Shown here: positions 62,299 to 64,000 of the stretch, piece after piece
How positions within the stretch are numbered: position 1 is the first letter of the stretch
Layout of the letters: each line of letters starts with the position of its first letter
NCBI GenBank assembly: GCA_947034885.2
Contig: OX344749.2
Coordinates: 23,327,501 to 23,391,500, forward strand
DNA: 64,000 nt
From: Thuidium tamariscinum
Lineage: Eukaryota; Streptophyta; Bryopsida; Hypnales; Thuidiaceae
Reading direction: 5' to 3'
Made by a program: the position numbers and the translations under genes
The notes under the pieces: generated by a model
Seen by the model: only the letters and a program-made list of their open reading frames with translations
Told to the model about the DNA's origin: nothing
Databases searched by the model: none

Positions 62299-63182
62299 AT
62301 TACATATTATTTCATTAAATTGCAATGAAAAAATATAAACCTAAATATATGACTTAAAGGATTAAAAATACAACTCCTAATGCAAACTCTTTGAAATTTT
62401 GAATGGATGTGTTGAAAGTTCAAATATCACTATTATTAACATAACGCTAAATACCATTATCAGTATGTGAGTTTGAATCATGTGTGACCCCCCAATCAAT
62501 GTAAGTTTATGAATTTAGGATGAAAGTGGTCTACCTTAATTGGTTTTAGTGATTAATCCAAAGTTTAGATGGAAGGCAATCAATAAGGCTTGATTAATTA
62601 ATCACATGTATATAGACAAATTGATTTGGTAATTAATATACTTAGGTGAAGTGGAAAAATAACATCCTTTTATATGGAGTTCATTATCTTCATATTCATG
62701 CACCCAAAAATAAGTATTTCGATATAATTTATTATCAACATAATGAACCATGAAACAATTTTCAATCCCTAAAATAATACTATAGTACAAGTTAACCTTA
62801 GAAGGGTAGTAGAGATGTTTTTTGTCTTTTATATGGTCAACTACTAAGGCTTTGTATATATTAAAGAATGAATGATTTTCATTAGATTCTTTGTGTGCAA
62901 CTTTATTAATGCCATATTCCTATCATAGAATAAAGTCCAAGACATTTATGTTGGTTTTGGATTTTATGTGAGGTAGTTTTAAGAAAAAAAGGAACATTAT
63001 CCAATATATTTTAATACTTTGAGTTTTTTATGAGACCTCCGAGAGATGCTTATGCTCCCTAATGGAAAACATCGACGTTCTCCTAGAGGTCGTTCCTAAG
63101 TTGCCGCGGAATTGTCTCATGAGTTGATATGTGTTGTTGTAGATTATACACTTGGATTGAAATGAGTTCAAGATCCACAGTG
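62299..63182. other. AT-rich intergenic DNA, no gene seen
   Basis: Very AT-rich sequence with only random short frames and no recognisable element. Confidence 0.5.
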
Positions 63183-63686
63183 TTAAATCCTACTGTCAAA
63201 GGTGGGCCTAGCAATTTTAGATTCTTTGGGTAAAAGTGAAAAAAAAGCCTCCTAATTTAGGCTGTGTCTAGGGTTTGTTATAAACCTCTCAATACTAATT
63301 AGGGGTCTTTGATTGCAATTCAAAATTCAAAATTTGCAAAAAATAAAAAATTCTTGTGTTTTCCTCCGACGTAAATCCACCTGTTGGGCCCACCGCAGGA
63401 TGCTAATTTCATCCCACAAAGTGGGACCACTGGAATAAAACTCGAGTTACCTAGGATAAAAGTAAAAAAGCTCCCTAGTTTTGTGCCATGTTTTAGGGTA
63501 TGTTCAAGGCCCTCCCAAGCTAATTTGGGGTCCTTGATTTCAAATATGAATTCAGAATTTGAAAAAAAAAATTTGAAAAAGATAAAAAATTTCAACGTTT
63601 ACCCCTGGGGTAAATCCAGCCTGCTGGTCCCACTTCGTGAGACGAAGTTAGCGTCCCGCGGGCCCACCTTCGATGGTAGGATTTAA
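63183..63686 (+). mobile_element. 504-bp MITE, internally duplicated relative of 13958-14215
   Basis: The left end TTAAATCCTACTGTCAAAGG and the right end CCTTCGATGGTAGGATTTAA are imperfect inverted copies of the same family. The interior holds two successive versions of the ~260-bp core, each with a segment like CTAATT.GGGGTC.TTGATT followed by AATTTG-rich text. It looks like a head-to-tail dimer that moved, or recombined, as one unit. Both copies are followed by CGTCC.GCGT, so the true right boundary may lie a few bases further out. Confidence 0.7.
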
Positions 63687-63843
63687 CGTCCTGCGTTGAA
63701 GAGCCGGAGTCGGCAGTTCTTTTAGCGCGACTTTAAAGGTCACTGTTGCCGACTGTCGGTCTCGACTGATTTCATTGCTACGACTTATTGGGATTTGGGA
63801 GGGTTGGTGTCAAGCTAATGACGAGTCTCGGGTTTGAGGTAAC

Positions 63844-64000
63844 TTAGGGTATGTTCCCACGTGCTGTTAGTAAAATTGTAGGTGCATTTACAGGGGACGA
63901 GGTTAGATAGAATGTCCCTATTGAGCCTCTTTTGGGGGCAGGGATGGGATGCGGGCAAATCAAGGGGCTGCTCCTCACCCTTCTGAGGACCCATCAATCT
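63844..64000 (+). mobile_element. Left end of a third 5.8-kb-type element, cut by window end
   Basis: From about 63844 the sequence follows the left arm of the 35805-41625 element: GTTCCCACGTGCTGTTAGTA, GTAGGTGCATTTACAGGGG, AATGTCCCTATTGAGCCTCT, and finally CCCATCAATCT. It has only one copy of the 51-bp terminal unit. Confidence 0.75.

Overview
This is nuclear DNA from a land plant. Five host genes can be read: a plastid ferredoxin (cut by the window start), a plant calcineurin-B-like EF-hand protein, a chloroplast-type alkenal/one oxidoreductase, a plastid phosphoglycerate kinase and a lectin-domain receptor kinase. A sixth, a probable mitochondrial ribosomal protein mS35, is less certain. 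Most have short introns with GT/AG borders and plastid or mitochondrial targeting peptides. Genes are moderately GC-rich and sit in very AT-rich intergenic DNA. This fits a bryophyte or another early-diverging land plant, but the species cannot be fixed by reading alone. The genes are unrelated housekeeping or signalling genes and do not form a pathway cluster.

Layout: 1-192 ferredoxin 5' end (-); 0.5-9.5 kb AT-rich DNA with two TTAA-flanked elements; 9.5-11.4 kb EF-hand gene (-); 14.4-17.3 kb oxidoreductase (+) with a MITE just upstream; 17.8-24.2 kb repeats, including a Tc1/mariner relic broken by a younger element; 24.8-26.5 kb mS35-like gene (+); 28.2-31.5 kb phosphoglycerate kinase (+); 32.1-35.3 kb receptor kinase (-); 35.8-64 kb almost entirely nested DNA transposons.

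The most informative content is the transposon archaeology. (1) A ~950-bp family flanked by TTAA, with ends CCCCTAAAG...CTTTAGGGG, occurs at least six times, and two related empty sites each carry a single TTAA. (2) One copy (41761-47932) is split by a ~5.2-kb element with 24-bp terminal inverted repeats that encodes a ~1060-residue DUF7869-like protein, a candidate transposase. (3) Another copy (54806-62298) is split by a 6.54-kb hAT element with an 8-bp target duplication. That hAT carries a transposase gene broken by one in-frame TAG and, behind it, apparently captured host exons including a cullin-4-like fragment. (4) A 5.8-kb element with ~0.85-kb inverted arms (35805-41625) holds a 1.07-kb foldback element in its left arm. 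The right arm is the empty site and proves a 4-bp target duplication. (5) A 153-bp mini-CACTA element with a TAA duplication and several smaller inverted-repeat elements lie inside it. No RNA genes, CRISPR arrays or LTR retrotransposons were recognised.
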